Assembly (NCBI GenBank): GCA_016508695.1
Contig: VNKQ01000019.1
Coordinates: 310,001-374,000, forward strand
DNA length: 64,000 bases
Reading direction: 5' to 3'
Source of the DNA: Hyphodiscus hymeniophilus
Lineage: Eukaryota > Ascomycota > Leotiomycetes > Helotiales > Hyphodiscaceae
Shown: one piece after another, positions 32,938 through 44,584 of the stretch
How the letters are laid out: every line of letters begins with the position of its first letter
How positions within the stretch are numbered: the stretch's first letter is position 1
The notes under the pieces: model-generated
Databases searched by the model: none
Told to the model about the DNA's origin: nothing
Seen by the model: only the letters and a program-made list of their open reading frames with translations
Translations under genes and position numbers: made by a program

Positions 32938-33530
32938 ATGCCCTCCGACGACTACGCCGCCATCCGCGGAGGCCTGAAGCTGAAAGGCTCGAAACCGTCT
33001 GGCGTCACTAAGAAGAAGAAGAAATCCAAGACAGCCAAAGACTCTATTCCCACCACCAGCTCCAACGATGCGGTTTCCAAGGACGCCGAGGGAGGGGAGA
33101 GCGCGCTGCAGAAGGCTTTGCAGGACGAAGATGAAGACCTCGCTACGAGAGGGAGGGGAGACGTGGGGCTGAGTGAAGAGAAGTTGAGGGAGTTGGATCC
33201 GCGGGACGATGATGGGAAGACGGCTAGTGAGAGGCAGTATGAGGAGACGAGGCGGAAGAGGGTATGCTATTCCTTATTTTCACACGTATTCCATCCCTCC
33301 ATGTTCAATCCTACGCTACGTTCATACCGCGATTCAGATCACGCATGCGTTGTGATACGAGAGGAAGGCATCTTGAGGACGAGAACAGGAGCTGATATTC
33401 ATGTGCACAGCTACAAGATCGACTCGCGCGCGAAGGCGTAAAAACACACAAGCAGCGCGTGGAAGAACTGAATAAATACCTTAGCACTCTGAGCGAGCAT
33501 CACGACATGCCTCGTATCGGCCCCGGATAA
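32938..33530 (+). CDS. FAM32A-like (DUF1754) nuclear protein
   Basis: Small basic protein of 147 residues from exons 32938..33261 and 33411..33530; the 149-bp intron has a GTATGC donor and GCACAG acceptor. Family hallmarks are GGLKLKG followed by a poly-Lys run (TKKKKKSK, residues 13-35), an acidic middle, and the conserved C-terminal helix THKQRVEELNKYLSTLSEHH, followed by DMPRIGPG. This matches the C-terminus of human FAM32A, a protein found in spliceosome C* and P complexes near the 3' splice site. A splicing-related role is therefore an inference from the family. Confidence 0.88.
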
Positions 33531-35014
33531 CGCTACCTGCCACTGTTCGTTGCGCTGGGAGCTGGCATCATGGAGAGGGGAACTTGGGGTCCTCATGCGG
33601 GACTCTATGGATTGAAATTCTTGCAAGCGATGAGCGGGGGCTACGGGAGATAATGAGCCATAGGATACGATACCCATGCAGGCGAAATGGAACTCGACGA
33701 GTACCTCTCCCCTCTCAGCACTTTGCGGATCAAGGATCAAATTGAACCAGCGACACGAGGCTCAACTTCCTGCCTTGGAAATGCAAGCTGAGGAAAGCCT
33801 TCGGGTGTGAATCAAGGAATGGATGAGAAGTTCGGTCAGGTAATATCCCAGCAGTTCAAGTGAAGCTCCGATACATGACGCATGTTCTATTCCATCACCA
33901 GACTTCCGCAGCCGCCCACCCCATATCTCATGCCATCCACAAGACCTGCTTTATACAACCATCGTCCTCCCCTCCATCACAAGCCCAGCACTGCCCAATC
34001 CCTCCATGCTGAATCCCACCTTCAGAAACTGCATGACATTGAACCTACGCTCAAACCATACGTACATACGATCATACATACAACTTTCATCCACCCCCCT
34101 CCTCGATATCACCCGCTTCAAACTCCCTCTCCCCTCCCCTCCCTTCAAGGCTCAATTACCTAGTAACCCTCCAGGCATCAAACCAACCATCAAAAACCAT
34201 CAAGCCAATCCCCCACAGAAACCACCCCATCGAACCTCAACTCTTCACCTCTGCCCCTCTTCCCCTCTTCCCCTCTGCCCCTCTGCCCCTCTCCCCCTCT
34301 TCACCTCGCATTTCCCAGACCTCCCCCCCCACCCACCCATACATCAATCTAGACTCCTCGAAGAGTGCCAAACACAGCCGAAGACTGCTCATCCCCAAGC
34401 AATCCTCGAGCGAGATTCGCATTCACCATGGGCATGATCACGACCCGTCGGATCTTCGGGATCGGCATCGGAATCGTAAGGAGGGGGGATTCTAGTTTCG
34501 GAACAACAACCATGTCGTAACTCGTGACGCCGTTCATCGCCTGGGTGCTTGGGTCAATGTCTTGATGTGGAGCAACAGGCAACGTCGTTAGGATCTCAGA
34601 AGACGGGGTTGAGATGGGAGATCGATGGCCACATTCGGGAAATAAGAAGAGAGGGTTGACAAGTGGATATGTCCATGCGCTCGTTGGCATTATCATTACC
34701 GGTAAAGCTTTAGTCCTCCAGTTATGTACCAATCTCTATGTAATACCACTTCCTGTGTAGGCCCTATCCTATTCTATCGACTCCTTATCTCCATATTATT
34801 CATTCCTTCGGCCCACTTCATGCACGCAAAGGATTCTCTCATCCAACACACACCCAAACTCATCCAATCTGCCTTCAATCCAAGCAAAAGGTTTCGTTCT
34901 CTTCTTTTCATAAAGCCGTCACGATCGTAAAAAGGAGAGACGTAAGTGAGATGACCGACCGACCCGCTCCATGCTATGCAATGCAATTGAAATCAAAACC
35001 AACCATCCCCCTTA
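33531..35014. other. Convergent intergenic region
   Basis: Contains a polypyrimidine repeat at 34241-34310 and a 127-codon minus-strand frame (34732-34349) with Pro/Ile-rich composition and no recognisable domain, which I do not call. Confidence 0.45.
34241..34310. repeat. Polypyrimidine microsatellite
   Basis: Imperfect repetition of CCCCTCTTCC and CCCCTCTGC units on the plus strand. Confidence 0.7.
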
Positions 35015-37072
35015 TCATAAGGCACCCACAACCATCATAAGAGTACCGCCCACTACGGCACTCAAACCAACGGACCCAGCCAGTCCAACTTCCATCCTTC
35101 CCACTCCACCAGTCTGTAAACTCGCATTCCCACTCGCCGTGGAAGTGCCCGGCCCAGCAGTCGTCTGATCTGCTTGACCAGCCGCTACGACTGTCACGGA
35201 TGTGACCGTCGATACAGCGCCATTAGCGAACGTGGTAGTAAATAATGTAGTACGTGAGCTCGAGGGTGATGTCTTTGTGCTGGATACCGATTTGGAGGAA
35301 GTCTCAGCTTTGGAGGATGTTTCAGCTTTGGAGGTAGAGGCTATAGCCGTGTTAGAGGTGGAACGGATTGAGGATGAACGACTAGAACTAGGAGGGGTCG
35401 TGGAGGGAATGATAAGAGAGGAGCCTGAAGTAGAGGAGGAGCCAGATGTAGAGGAGGAGCCTGAAGCAGAGTTGTTAACGACATGAGGTGAAGATACAGG
35501 CTTTGTGCTATTTAATGCAGGATATGTGGACTGGGATGATGAAATGGTCGATACAGAACTTCGAGCCGCTGCATATGGAGATGACGCAGGACTCGAAGTC
35601 AGATTCGCCGGAACAGATGTTGTAGGAGCTGCTGCACATGACCACAATGCATCCCGCATGCAAACATTTGGCAGAAGTGCGGATACGCTTGCCGGTACTG
35701 TACTTGTTTGAGGTGCAGCATATGGAGTAGATGAAGCGCTCGAACAAGATGTATTCGACGGACCACCAACAGTGGAAAAAGCGACGATCCAAGTCATACT
35801 CAGCGAAACAGAGCTTGTATGATTTGCAGCGTAGAAAGACGTCACAACCATAGAAGTTGAATTCGTCGGAATGGACATCGTAGGAACCGCACCACATGCA
35901 GCTGATCCATCGCGGAGACAAAGAGTTGACAGAATTACAGGAGTAGGAACATTGGAAGCCGTCGTCGTATGCAGCAAAACAGAGCTCGATAAAGTCGAAG
36001 CATATTGAGATGCAGGACTCGAAGGAGGTGGAATTGCCAATACAGACTTCGGAGCCGCCATGGAAAGAATTATAGAAGTCGAAGTGTAATTGGTCATATT
36101 CATAGGATAGGAAGGCGTAGGGAAAGCGTATGGAGACGCAAGAACCGTAGAAGAGTTCAAAGGAGAGTTATCGAATCTTCTTATCCCCCGAGAACGCGCA
36201 GGAGCAAAGGAATAGAGGAGTTGCCGCCTCTTTTGGTACGTACCTTGAGATGTTGGCGTAGAAGAACTGGGAGAACTCGAGGCTAAAGTTGACTCTGAGC
36301 TCGAAGAAGGAGCTGAAGGAGCTGAGGAGCTTGGGGTGGTCCCAGAAGATGATGCTGAGGCAGCTTGCGTAGTAGAGGGGGGCGTCGTTGACGCCGCAGA
36401 TGACTCTGGAACAGTGGTGGATTGTGTAGAGGACGGAGCAGGCGTAGAGGACTGAGAATCTGATGTTGTCGAAGCGGGAGTCGTCGAAGCTGGAGTCGTC
36501 GAAGCTGGAGTCGAACTACCTGGAGTCGAACTGGATACAATCTGACTAGTGACTGACTCTGTCGATGTCACCACTGTATCCGACGTAGTAACTGCCGTGG
36601 TGGTGACGACTGTTGCATTCCCCGAACTGGTTGCCTGTCTCTTGGCCAACTCAACCAAGCTCCCTGCCACCTCCGCATTCTGTTTATGCAAAGCCTCGAC
36701 TGCAGTCTTGTCCTCCCGAAATACACCATGCTGGTATTTACCCTTCATGATCTCGTGTAAGAATTCATGGAGGGCGGTCGGATCGACTGCGTTGAGCAAT
36801 TGCTGGAATCGGCTCTCCTCTGCAGGCTCTGCGGATATGGGGTGAGCTGCATCTCTTGGAGCCTCATTCATAGTCACAGCGGCGACTCCGACAGCAAGGA
36901 GGGAGAGGAGGAGCAAGGTGAAAATGCAGTGTTGTATCTTGGCCATCTTCGTGGATTTCTTGTCGGCTGCTGACCTCAAAGATACCTTCTCGTCGTCGAC
37001 GGAGGAGGGTGTTCGGTCGTTAAGAAGCTTGCTCTCCAGATCTCTGGAGTGATGTCCATTAGCGGAATCCAT
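35015..37072 (-). CDS. Ser/Thr-rich cell-surface-type protein
   Basis: Mucin-like protein of 685 residues from Met at 37072; an in-frame Met at 37132 would add 20 residues but looks like leader. Residues 1-47 are hydrophilic, followed by a hydrophobic helix (CIFTLLLLSLLAVGVAAV, about 49-66), so from this start it would be a type II signal anchor. From Met43 (at 36946) the same helix becomes a classical cleavable signal peptide. A short helical ectodomain (LLNAVDPTALHEFLHEIMKG) precedes more than 450 residues of Ser/Thr/Pro/Ala, including 5-residue STPAS-type repeats. Two related blocks carry C-x-RD-x4/5-C followed by PT-x-S(I/V)P-x-N-x-TS. The C-terminus (VGLSAVVGGTLMMVVGAL) is hydrophobic to the last residue, as in GPI-anchored proteins. 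A donor-like GTACGT near 36245 suggests part of the middle may be intronic. Confidence 0.68.
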   Translation of the reverse strand: MDSANGHHSRDLESKLLNDRTPSSVDDEKVSLRSAADKKSTKMAKIQHCIFTLLLLSLLAVGVAAVTMNEAPRDAAHPISAEPAEESRFQQLLNAVDPTALHEFLHEIMKGKYQHGVFREDKTAVEALHKQNAEVAGSLVELAKRQATSSGNATVVTTTAVTTSDTVVTSTESVTSQIVSSSTPGSSTPASTTPASTTPASTTSDSQSSTPAPSSTQSTTVPESSAASTTPPSTTQAASASSSGTTPSSSAPSAPSSSSESTLASSSPSSSTPTSQGTYQKRRQLLYSFAPARSRGIRRFDNSPLNSSTVLASPYAFPTPSYPMNMTNYTSTSIILSMAAPKSVLAIPPPSSPASQYASTLSSSVLLHTTTASNVPTPVILSTLCLRDGSAACGAVPTMSIPTNSTSMVVTSFYAANHTSSVSLSMTWIVAFSTVGGPSNTSCSSASSTPYAAPQTSTVPASVSALLPNVCMRDALWSCAAAPTTSVPANLTSSPASSPYAAARSSVSTISSSQSTYPALNSTKPVSSPHVVNNSASGSSSTSGSSSTSGSSLIIPSTTPPSSSRSSSIRSTSNTAIASTSKAETSSKAETSSKSVSSTKTSPSSSRTTLFTTTFANGAVSTVTSVTVVAAGQADQTTAGPGTSTASGNASLQTGGVGRMEVGLAGSVGLSAVVGGTLMMVVGAL
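36475..36535 (-). repeat. 15-bp coding repeat in the Ser/Thr-rich gene
   Basis: GGAGTCGTCGAAGCT-type units, encoding STPAS/TTPAS on the minus strand, are repeated four to five times. Confidence 0.7.
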
Positions 37073-37260
37073 ACTGAGTATCCAAAAGCGGCCGAGCCGC
37101 GGGGCGAATAATAGACTGGCGTAGGGTTTCAACGAAACGAATGTGGTGTGGAGACAGCCGAGGGAGCTGAATGCACAATTGAGGTTGAACGAATGACGAG
37201 TTGACGAGGCGGAGGCAAGAGGAGGAGGGGGTTGGGAGGTGAAGTTGTCGATTGGCTTGC

Positions 37261-37320
37261 GGAGAGAAAAGAGGAGAGAGGAAAGAGGAGGGAAGAGGGA
37301 AGAGGGAAGAGGGAAGAGGC
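37261..37320. repeat. Purine microsatellite GAAGAGG
   Basis: Seven-base GAAGAGG/GAAGAGGGAA units repeated in the probable 5' leader or promoter of the Ser/Thr-rich gene. Confidence 0.75.
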
Positions 37321-37865
37321 AGTCTTTCTGTTTGCGTCGATTGCAGCTTCCTTGGGACTTTCGGGTGGGTTAGTGTCGTATCGTATGAACGAAGAGCAAG
37401 AAGAAGAGAAGGAAAGCAGGTTGGTTACCTTGCTGTGTGTGTGACAAGGGTTGTTGCATGGACCCAGGGCAGGGAACTTTTGTAGAGTAGTACTGTAACT
37501 TGCAAATCCCACGTCAGTCGAGTCGACATTTTCGGAATTCCATGGCAATTGGAACATCAATAAGTCAATAATCGGAAGGATCCTTACCTTATGATGGCAA
37601 TTGCGCCAGACCCGAGTAGGTTGGATCTCCAGATGATCCCCCTTACCCCCTTACACACCGCAGAGGAATCGGAGGAAGTCTCTTGTCTGTGTAGGCCCAG
37701 CTATTTGCAATACTGTACCTCCTTACCGGTCCCAAGGAGTACATACGTCCCTACCCATTCACCAAACCACGCGGCTCACGGGTCAAGCTCTCCACATCAT
37801 CCACATGGGGGATACAGTATCCATCCACAGCCACTTTCTCGTATCACACAACGATCCATATACAG

Positions 37866-37889
37866 GTAGAGTAGTAGTAGTAGTAGTAT
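37866..37889. repeat. (AGT)n microsatellite
   Basis: Six to seven AGT units followed by an ATCGTATCGC stretch. Confidence 0.8.
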
Positions 37890-38219
37890 CGTATCGCATC
37901 GCTGGCAGAGCTTATCGGGAGTTTTAATACACAACATACGAAGGGTACATCACAGCTCACTCCCAGCCCGCCTCTCATCCTGACACAGCATCGCATCGAT
38001 ACGAGCTTACCAGAACAAGACAGGACAAGACTCCTCCCAACCTCTGGAAACCTCCAAAAAGGACAATCATGAAAACACATCATCCATTGTTCGCCACACC
38101 ACCAGATAAAGATCCGACCCCTCCGACACGAGAATTATCTTCCGAACCGTTGTGTCTCTCTCTCCACCACAAGCGGGGAATATATATCATGCACGGCCTA
38201 AGGTAAGGTAGATAGGGGA

Positions 38220-38246
38220 CTGCTTCTGCTTCTGCTTCTGCTTCTA
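38220..38246. repeat. (CTTCTG)n microsatellite
   Basis: Four perfect CTTCTG hexamers and one variant. Confidence 0.8.
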
Positions 38247-39161
38247 TTTTTGGCCACGGCTTGTGCAACGGCGTGGCTGGCCAACGCCTCAACATTCGCC
38301 TCCCTTCCTCCACCAGTAACGCGATTCATCATTCTCGGGCTTTCAACCTGGGTGGCCCAATCGAGGAATAATGGACATCAGAGGGCGCAGGTATTGATGA
38401 TCTAGAAGTTTGGATTTCTGCTCTATTATTCTGCCAACCCCCTTGCCTTGTGTTCTACAGCTAAATGTACCATGGGCTTGGAACACTACAAGCCATGTCT
38501 CAGTCTCGGCCCAGTGCAGTGGTGTGTGGCTTTGACAGCAACTCAGACACGCGTAGGAGGGCGTGCCTATCCACTGCTCTAGTCACAGCCATAAGTAGCC
38601 CGCTTGTGTTACGACTTCTACGAGCGCACCTTGGTTGGGTGGAAGTAAGGCTTTCCACACAAGAAGTGCTTCCGGCATCATACGAGGGAGCTGATTTCTC
38701 TTCATCTCTTCAGGCTTGGTGGTAAGAGAGATACTACTGTTTTATTCAGTGAAGGTCAGGTATTTGATCTTGAAGTGAATCCTTCCAGAAAGAAGTCAGC
38801 CGCCACAAAGCAGTTGAAGTCTCTCCAGACTTGGTATTGTTATCGTTGGATCGTTGGATTCAATCACATTTTATCAAAACCACAGCAAAGCCCCCAGAGA
38901 ACAACCTCTCACGACACAAGCGTAGATGAACTCTCCTCGCAGTCTTTCAAGTCCCTGCTCCTATCCTCTCATCCATCATCCATCATTCACCATTGCAACA
39001 AACCCAAATCCCATCAATTCCTAGAATAGCCCAAGTATTACTCCACGAGTATCAAGAGATATATGCAGCGATCGATATCAACGAATGACTCCGGCTAGAT
39101 GTACATCCTCATCCTTCCATCCTTCCTTCCCTCGTGGCGCCCTGGTGTTAACAACAAGCCG

Positions 39162-39330
39162 CCTTTCTCACTCAGATACAACTCCTCCCCCTTATCTCTC
39201 TCGACTTCGCCCCTGGACAAGCCACCTTTCTCACTCAGATACAACTCCTCTCCCTCATCTCATCTTCGCCCCTGGCGTTAACAACAAGGCACCTACCTTT
39301 CTCACTCAGAAACAACTCCTCGCATTTCCC
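39162..39330. repeat. Three-copy tandem repeat, 63-71 bp
   Basis: CCTTTCTCACTCAGATACAA and the following ACTCCTC recur at 39162, 39225 and 39296 (third copy AAACAA). The intervening TTCGCCCCTGG and GTTAACAACAAG blocks are also repeated. Confidence 0.8.
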
Positions 39331-40378
39331 CCTGTGTCGTTCCTGTGTCGTGCGCATCATCGCTGTCGATAGACAGAGCCAACCTCCTCCTGTCGATGTC
39401 GAGCATTGTGTTCTGTGTCGTGACGCTCATCGCTGTCGGTCGACAACGACACGTCTTCCTATCTGCAACAGTAAACGTAAACAAAAAGGTAAGAACCAGA
39501 AGAAGCACACGTAATTCCAGACGCATCCACTTATTGTTGTACGAAATTCCGTCTTCTGGAACTCTTCAGCTCTCGCCCGAGAGTCGAACCATTGTGGGTG
39601 GGTACCTCGGGTCCGCAAGAGGTCTCGTCGTTTTTGGACAACCTAAATAAGTGAGAGATCTGGGGCGGGGATTATGCTTCAAGACCTGCACGACCTTCGC
39701 ATTTCGCCCAGAAGCAGAGATAGCGCAGACGCTGGGCAGACCAAGTAGTGCCAATCTAGTTTGTCTGTAAGGCATGAGAACGAGATGCACAAAATGCATT
39801 ATAATGGACTTCTGGTGTTGATTCATCCTCGCCATTAAGCTCCGAATTACTAAACCGTAGATACAAGAATCGAACAGACCAGAGACTTCATCACTTTCAT
39901 CCATGCATCCCAGCCAGCTTACACCGCTCCTTGCCAGCCACATTCAACACCCGAAAGAGCATATCTCATAACCAGCGCATAGAACGCCAGCCAGCCACCC
40001 AAGTCATCATCACCTCGTTCGAAGCCATCTATAGAAAATCTCTCTTTCAAAAGAAGCAGGGTGTAGACCGCATGAGACCAATCCCAAACAACACACCATG
40101 GATGTTCATCATCAAGCCTCCCCTCTTTCTTCTGTACCCCAATACAGTACTCAGACCTTATCTTCACAGCATCCCAACGCGAAACAATAGAAATCAATAG
40201 GAAAGGGGCAGTGATCTCCGGGGTATCCGATCTTCAAATCATGGGCATCGCAAAAACAAGGCATAGAAAGCAACCTCCAACTCCGAGGCATATTGTCAAA
40301 AAGTAGCGACATTTTCGTAATCCATCAATAATCTCACAGTACATCCTTTTCCGGCTGTTGCTTGCATCGTCCAATTTG

Positions 40379-43280
40379 CTAGGCTCGGGGGTGAGGCGGC
40401 TCCATCTCTGAGACAGGGGCTGGAGTCTCTTCTCGTTTGACCTCCATACTCTTTCCTCTGGTTGGTAGAACTTGTGCGATTCGATCGGTCGAAGCCGGTG
40501 GGCTCTTTGTACGATCCTTCTCGGCCTCCCTGTCGTCGCGCTTATCCCGAATCTTCTTGAACCATCCCAAAGGACCTTTCTTCTCTTCTGTGGCTGATCC
40601 CGCAGGAGCACTGTCATTGCTAGAATGCAAATGAGTGCCCGCTAGCATTGAATCAGAGCTCACAGGAACTGTATCGCCAGTGAAGCTCTTTCTCGGCCGT
40701 GACGAACTCCCGAGAGAACTTGAGCTCGCACCAGCATTAGTCTCAGCTCCAAGTCCCTTCTTCGGACTGAGGGTATTGCCCATCGCCTGCGACTCATCCC
40801 GTCTTCGTGAGAGTCTCCATCTAGAACGCTTCTCATGTTGTTCCATAGCTGCCGCGTCTTCATGGTGGTCAAGGTCGGACTGATCATTGAACGAGGAACG
40901 CGAATGCAGTGATGAAGTGGGAGAGGTGACCGGCTTCAAAGTGTTGTCTGATGGATGTGACGATTCTTGAGGACGGTTTGGAGGATACTCAGCGCGGGAA
41001 GTCTCAGTCAAAGGTGTGGTGGGGCCCGCGTTGACAAGATCCGGATTGGTCAAAGGAATACTCTCCAATTGCGGGTGCTCAGCTACATCTTGAATACCGC
41101 CAGCCGGGTAAGTACCTGGTGAAGCTGCAGCAGACTGTGGGCCGTGTAGAGAGTGTGTGGAGCTTTGGGCGCTTGGGTTTGAGCTTGATGGAATACGTTT
41201 CTTCCTCAGCTTGTTTGCGGGCTTCTTTTCAATCTCCATTGTAGGAGATCTTTGGAAAAGATTTGACAAATTTCTCTCCTTACTCGGCGTAGCGAACTCG
41301 GATTTTTGATCGCCGAGCAGTCTCTCCTGGCTGGTAATGGCGGAATCAGTGTGAGAGGATGGAGCTAAGTTCAAAGTACCAGTTGCAGTCGATGGCGTAC
41401 CAGGCGACAAGGAGGGCTTGATTTGTCGAGCGGACGGGGACAGACCTCTGGGAGTAGCGTTCTGAGATGGAAAGACACCAGCCGCTGTTGGTGATTGCGA
41501 CCCGGAGGTCTTCTGCAGGCGGTTCTGAGGAAGAGCAGGAGATTTCTTCGAAGGAACGGTATTGCTTCGATGAACGCCTCCGCTTGTAGTCTGGTTCAAC
41601 GAGGCACCATATGCAGGGCTAGCAGGACTAGGAGCGCCATTTGATTGCCGCGAATGTCTTGATGAAACTGACACGTTTCGTCGAATACCGCCAAACTTCC
41701 GCACACTGTCTGCTCCAGCGCTTGCATTCGAAGAGGATCTTCCAACAATGTTCTTCCGACCAGGGGTGTTAGGAGTTCCTGGGGGTGGCGTGCCACCGTT
41801 TTGGACCTCTTGTACTGTTTGCTCATCTGCAGCTGTTCCTCTCATACCAATTAAGAAGTGATCTTGATTCTCAATCAGAAAGATCAACACATCTTGACTC
41901 AATCGGTATTCAACCGGTGCCATGTCATGCGAAGGATGTGATAGCATGCCAGGTTGGAAGATTGCTGCAAGGTTTTGGGAGTTCATGCGATTCTCGTCAG
42001 ATTTCGAGGCGAAGACAGCCAGGAGATCGAGGATGTATAGCAGAAGCTGGCGGTTTAGTGGAGGTAACTCAGTGATTAACTGTTGATAGGTCGCAATTGC
42101 GTTTTGAATGTCGAATTTATCGTTCGATTGTGGTCCTTCCGTATCTCCAACAGCCTGCGTTGTGTGCCCTCTCAAAGGTTCTCGAAACCGACCATAGAGA
42201 TCCAATGGGACAATAGGCTCTGGGAGCTGGTTGAGGTATCGGCGCAGTACATTTGCTGCATCGTGAACTGTGTAGCCCGCCCAGTCTAATCCTTTTCCAT
42301 AGCGGTCAGGAGAATCAAAGATGGTCTTCAGCTCCTTGATGCGCTTCTCAGATCCGCTTAGTCGGAAGATTCCCTCGACATTAGTCGCTACAACAAGTTA
42401 GCTCGATTTCACAAGACACGTCTTCACAGAACGAACCCTTCTCCTTCAGATAAACGCCACACTTGGCAACAACAATCGGTACGTAGCCATAAATATAGCT
42501 CTTGCCGTTCGCATCGACAAGGGATATGGCGACATTGGCGTACGAGATGCTCTGGCGAAGAGGAACACCAAAGATACCGGTGGGTTGTTCAACTGCTTTG
42601 ATTATTTGTTTAGCTTTGTTTTCTTGGGCTGATCTTGAACGCATGAGCAAAGCACTGAAATAATGTGAGAGGGGTCTTGATTTTGGGCCGGGAAGTATCC
42701 CAGCACCAAGCACACTGCTTTCACTAGAACTATCAGCAATAAAGGTTCTACTCCGACTTGACCTCTTGACCAGTTGGCAAGGAGTCTGGAGACGCCAACC
42801 ACATGTGCGGCTATTCGAGTTGGCTGTCATAGGACGTTGTAGATTGGCGGGGTTGACTTTGCCATTACCCACAGGAACAGATTGCAATAAGGGCTTTGGC
42901 TCGTCTTGGAACGAAATTGTTCTCTTTACACTTGCCCGGCGAAAGAGAGATGCGCTACTGGCGTCTTCAACCGGTAGACCATCAATACTCGAGATAGTTT
43001 CATCCATTGGATGCTCTCGAAATACAGTCTTGAGATTTCTTGGTACTCTTGTGGGGTAGTTTTCCGCAAAGAAGAACTTCTGAGGCAAATTCCTAATAGA
43101 AGGGGAATTACCAGGAGCATCATGACTCTTAGTTGGAGGTCTGAATCCTTTCCACCACGATTTCAAGCTTTGTTTTGTAGGCGGTGACGTTGCGTGAGAT
43201 GCGGCTGAGATGGGGGCAGGTTGTGGGTTTGCGAAAGGCTGCTGGGAGGAAGATGAGGCTGCTGGGAAATCGGAAGCCAT
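40379..43280 (-). CDS. Sac7/Bag7-type RhoGAP
   Basis: GTPase-activating protein, probably for Rho1 in cell-wall integrity and actin control (family knowledge). Exon 1 is 43280..42437 and exon 2 is 42387..40379, joined in frame, for 950 residues. The RhoGAP domain spans about residues 235-440: IFGVPLRQSISYANVAISL, YGYVPIVVAKCGVYLKEKA, then the arginine-finger loop NVEGIFRLSGSEKRIKELK directly after the splice junction, then DAANVLRRYLNQLPEPIVPL and MNSQNLAAIFQPGML. The pattern VPIVVAKCGVYLKEKATNVEG is typical of the Sac7 group. The remaining 500 residues are Ser/Pro-rich and disordered with a basic cluster (KKPANKLRKKRIPSSS) and a C-terminal GWFKKIRDKRDDREAEKDRTK. The N-terminal KQSLKSWWKGFRPP is also shared by the group. 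Confidence 0.92.
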
Positions 43281-44584
43281 GCTGGAACAGCGAGGCAGCG
43301 TGCCAGTTTGTCCCTACAATGAATGAATGGTGTCTTCAGCGATAGAAGCCGCGCTGAAGACTGCCTTGGGCAGGCAGGGTCAGTGCTCTCTGTTCGCAGT
43401 GTGCCGAGGCGGGTTTCCGGTTTCAGACCGAATTCGATGCCGGACGATGTGAACGAGGGTATTGTGGGTGATGCCGATGGATTCGGATGCCTTTGATCGT
43501 CTCTCAATCTGCGCGCGACAGTCAGCAACAAGCTCGTGATGCAGCTGGTGAGAGCCTACAGGTAGAATGTGAAGTTGCTGAGGCGCAGTCGACGCGACCG
43601 GGGCGAATGAGCAAGCGCTGTCAAGACAGCTGGCTGTGAAAGAAGCTGTGAGAGCACGTCCGTTGATGTATGAGGACAGTGGTGGAGCGATGCATTCGCG
43701 TTGTGCGCAACCAGAAGAGCTTCAGTTGTTCACAGTGTTGGAAGCCGTTGGTCGTGGGTTAATGCTCAGAGGTTGTTCGAAATCGCCAAAATCGTCAAGC
43801 TCAATACGGCAGCCGAGAAGGGCTTAGCCGCTTGCTCTGGAAGAGCCAGACCCCCTAGACCAGCTCCATTTAATCCATTCTACCTAGGTACTTTTGCACA
43901 TTTACCCTTAGTCCAAGCAGACGTCATTTCGAGGAGGTGGAATCGATTTACCTCCGAATAAGAAGCAAAAGCAAATTTCGACTCTCCACGAGTTTGTGCT
44001 TTTGTTTGATCCGAACCAGCTCCGTTCACCTTCCAGACGCCAAACATCTGGAGTAAATGGGGGCCAAGCGAGATTTTCCATAATTAGATTAACTCCTCAA
44101 GGGCTTGACTTCCATGACGAACACTTCCAAGATTCACGGTTCTGGGGAGAGCTTACGCGAATCCAAAGGGTCACGGGATGGGACAAGAGTTGGAGGCTCA
44201 AGAGATATCTACAGTTGCAAAAGACACACAATAAGAGCTCAGGTCCATCTTCACAGTCCCATTCATGTCATTTGCCACAGCCTTACCAGCCGTCAGCCCA
44301 GCCCAGCTTCTGTACCTCCGTAATTCAGCCGTTGCAGAAGCGTTCGTTGTCCCCTGCCAGAATCCCAGTTCAAGATCTCGTCGGTGAAATGTATCACAGT
44401 CTCCGGGACTAGACTGAAAGGGGACCGGTAAAGGTTGGAAAACCATCAAATTCGAGGGCAACCAGCAAGAAGCTATCAGTCTCATTGAATTTAGAAAGTC
44501 ATCGAGACAACATCCTTCATAATCCAATTCCAGTTCAAGACACCTTTACACGCATTCTTCAGCCTCTTCTTAGCAGTCATCGAA
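43281..44584. other. Divergent intergenic region
   Basis: Between the RhoGAP gene (minus) and TIM9 (plus). The plus frame at 43996-44412 (138 codons) has no recognisable motif and no conserved-looking composition. Confidence 0.45.

Larger units (their letters stand above)
37073..40378. other. Long repeat-rich intergenic region without a supported gene
   Basis: Lies between the Ser/Thr-rich gene and the 3' end of the RhoGAP gene, both on minus. It holds purine-rich GAAGAGG repeats (37261-37320), (AGT)n at 37866-37889, (CTTCTG)n at 38220-38246 and a three-copy 63-71-bp repeat at 39162-39330. Overlapping frames in both strands at 39300-40200 are not convincing. Confidence 0.5.

Noticed and set aside
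36241..36246. GTACGT donor in the Ser/Thr-rich gene as proof of a large intron
   Set aside because: The frame continues without a stop through the whole middle and no matching strong acceptor could be chosen, so I kept the uninterrupted model and only noted the possibility.
36283..36540. Arg/Leu-rich minus frame and a plus-strand Val/Asp-rich frame (35202-35486) in the Ser/Thr-rich gene
   Set aside because: Shadow frames of a Ser/Thr/Pro-biased coding sequence; their composition is fully explained by it.
37129..37560. 143-codon minus frame upstream of the Ser/Thr-rich gene
   Set aside because: Overlaps a purine microsatellite and the probable 5' leader; Ser/Leu/Pro bias is due to the repeat.
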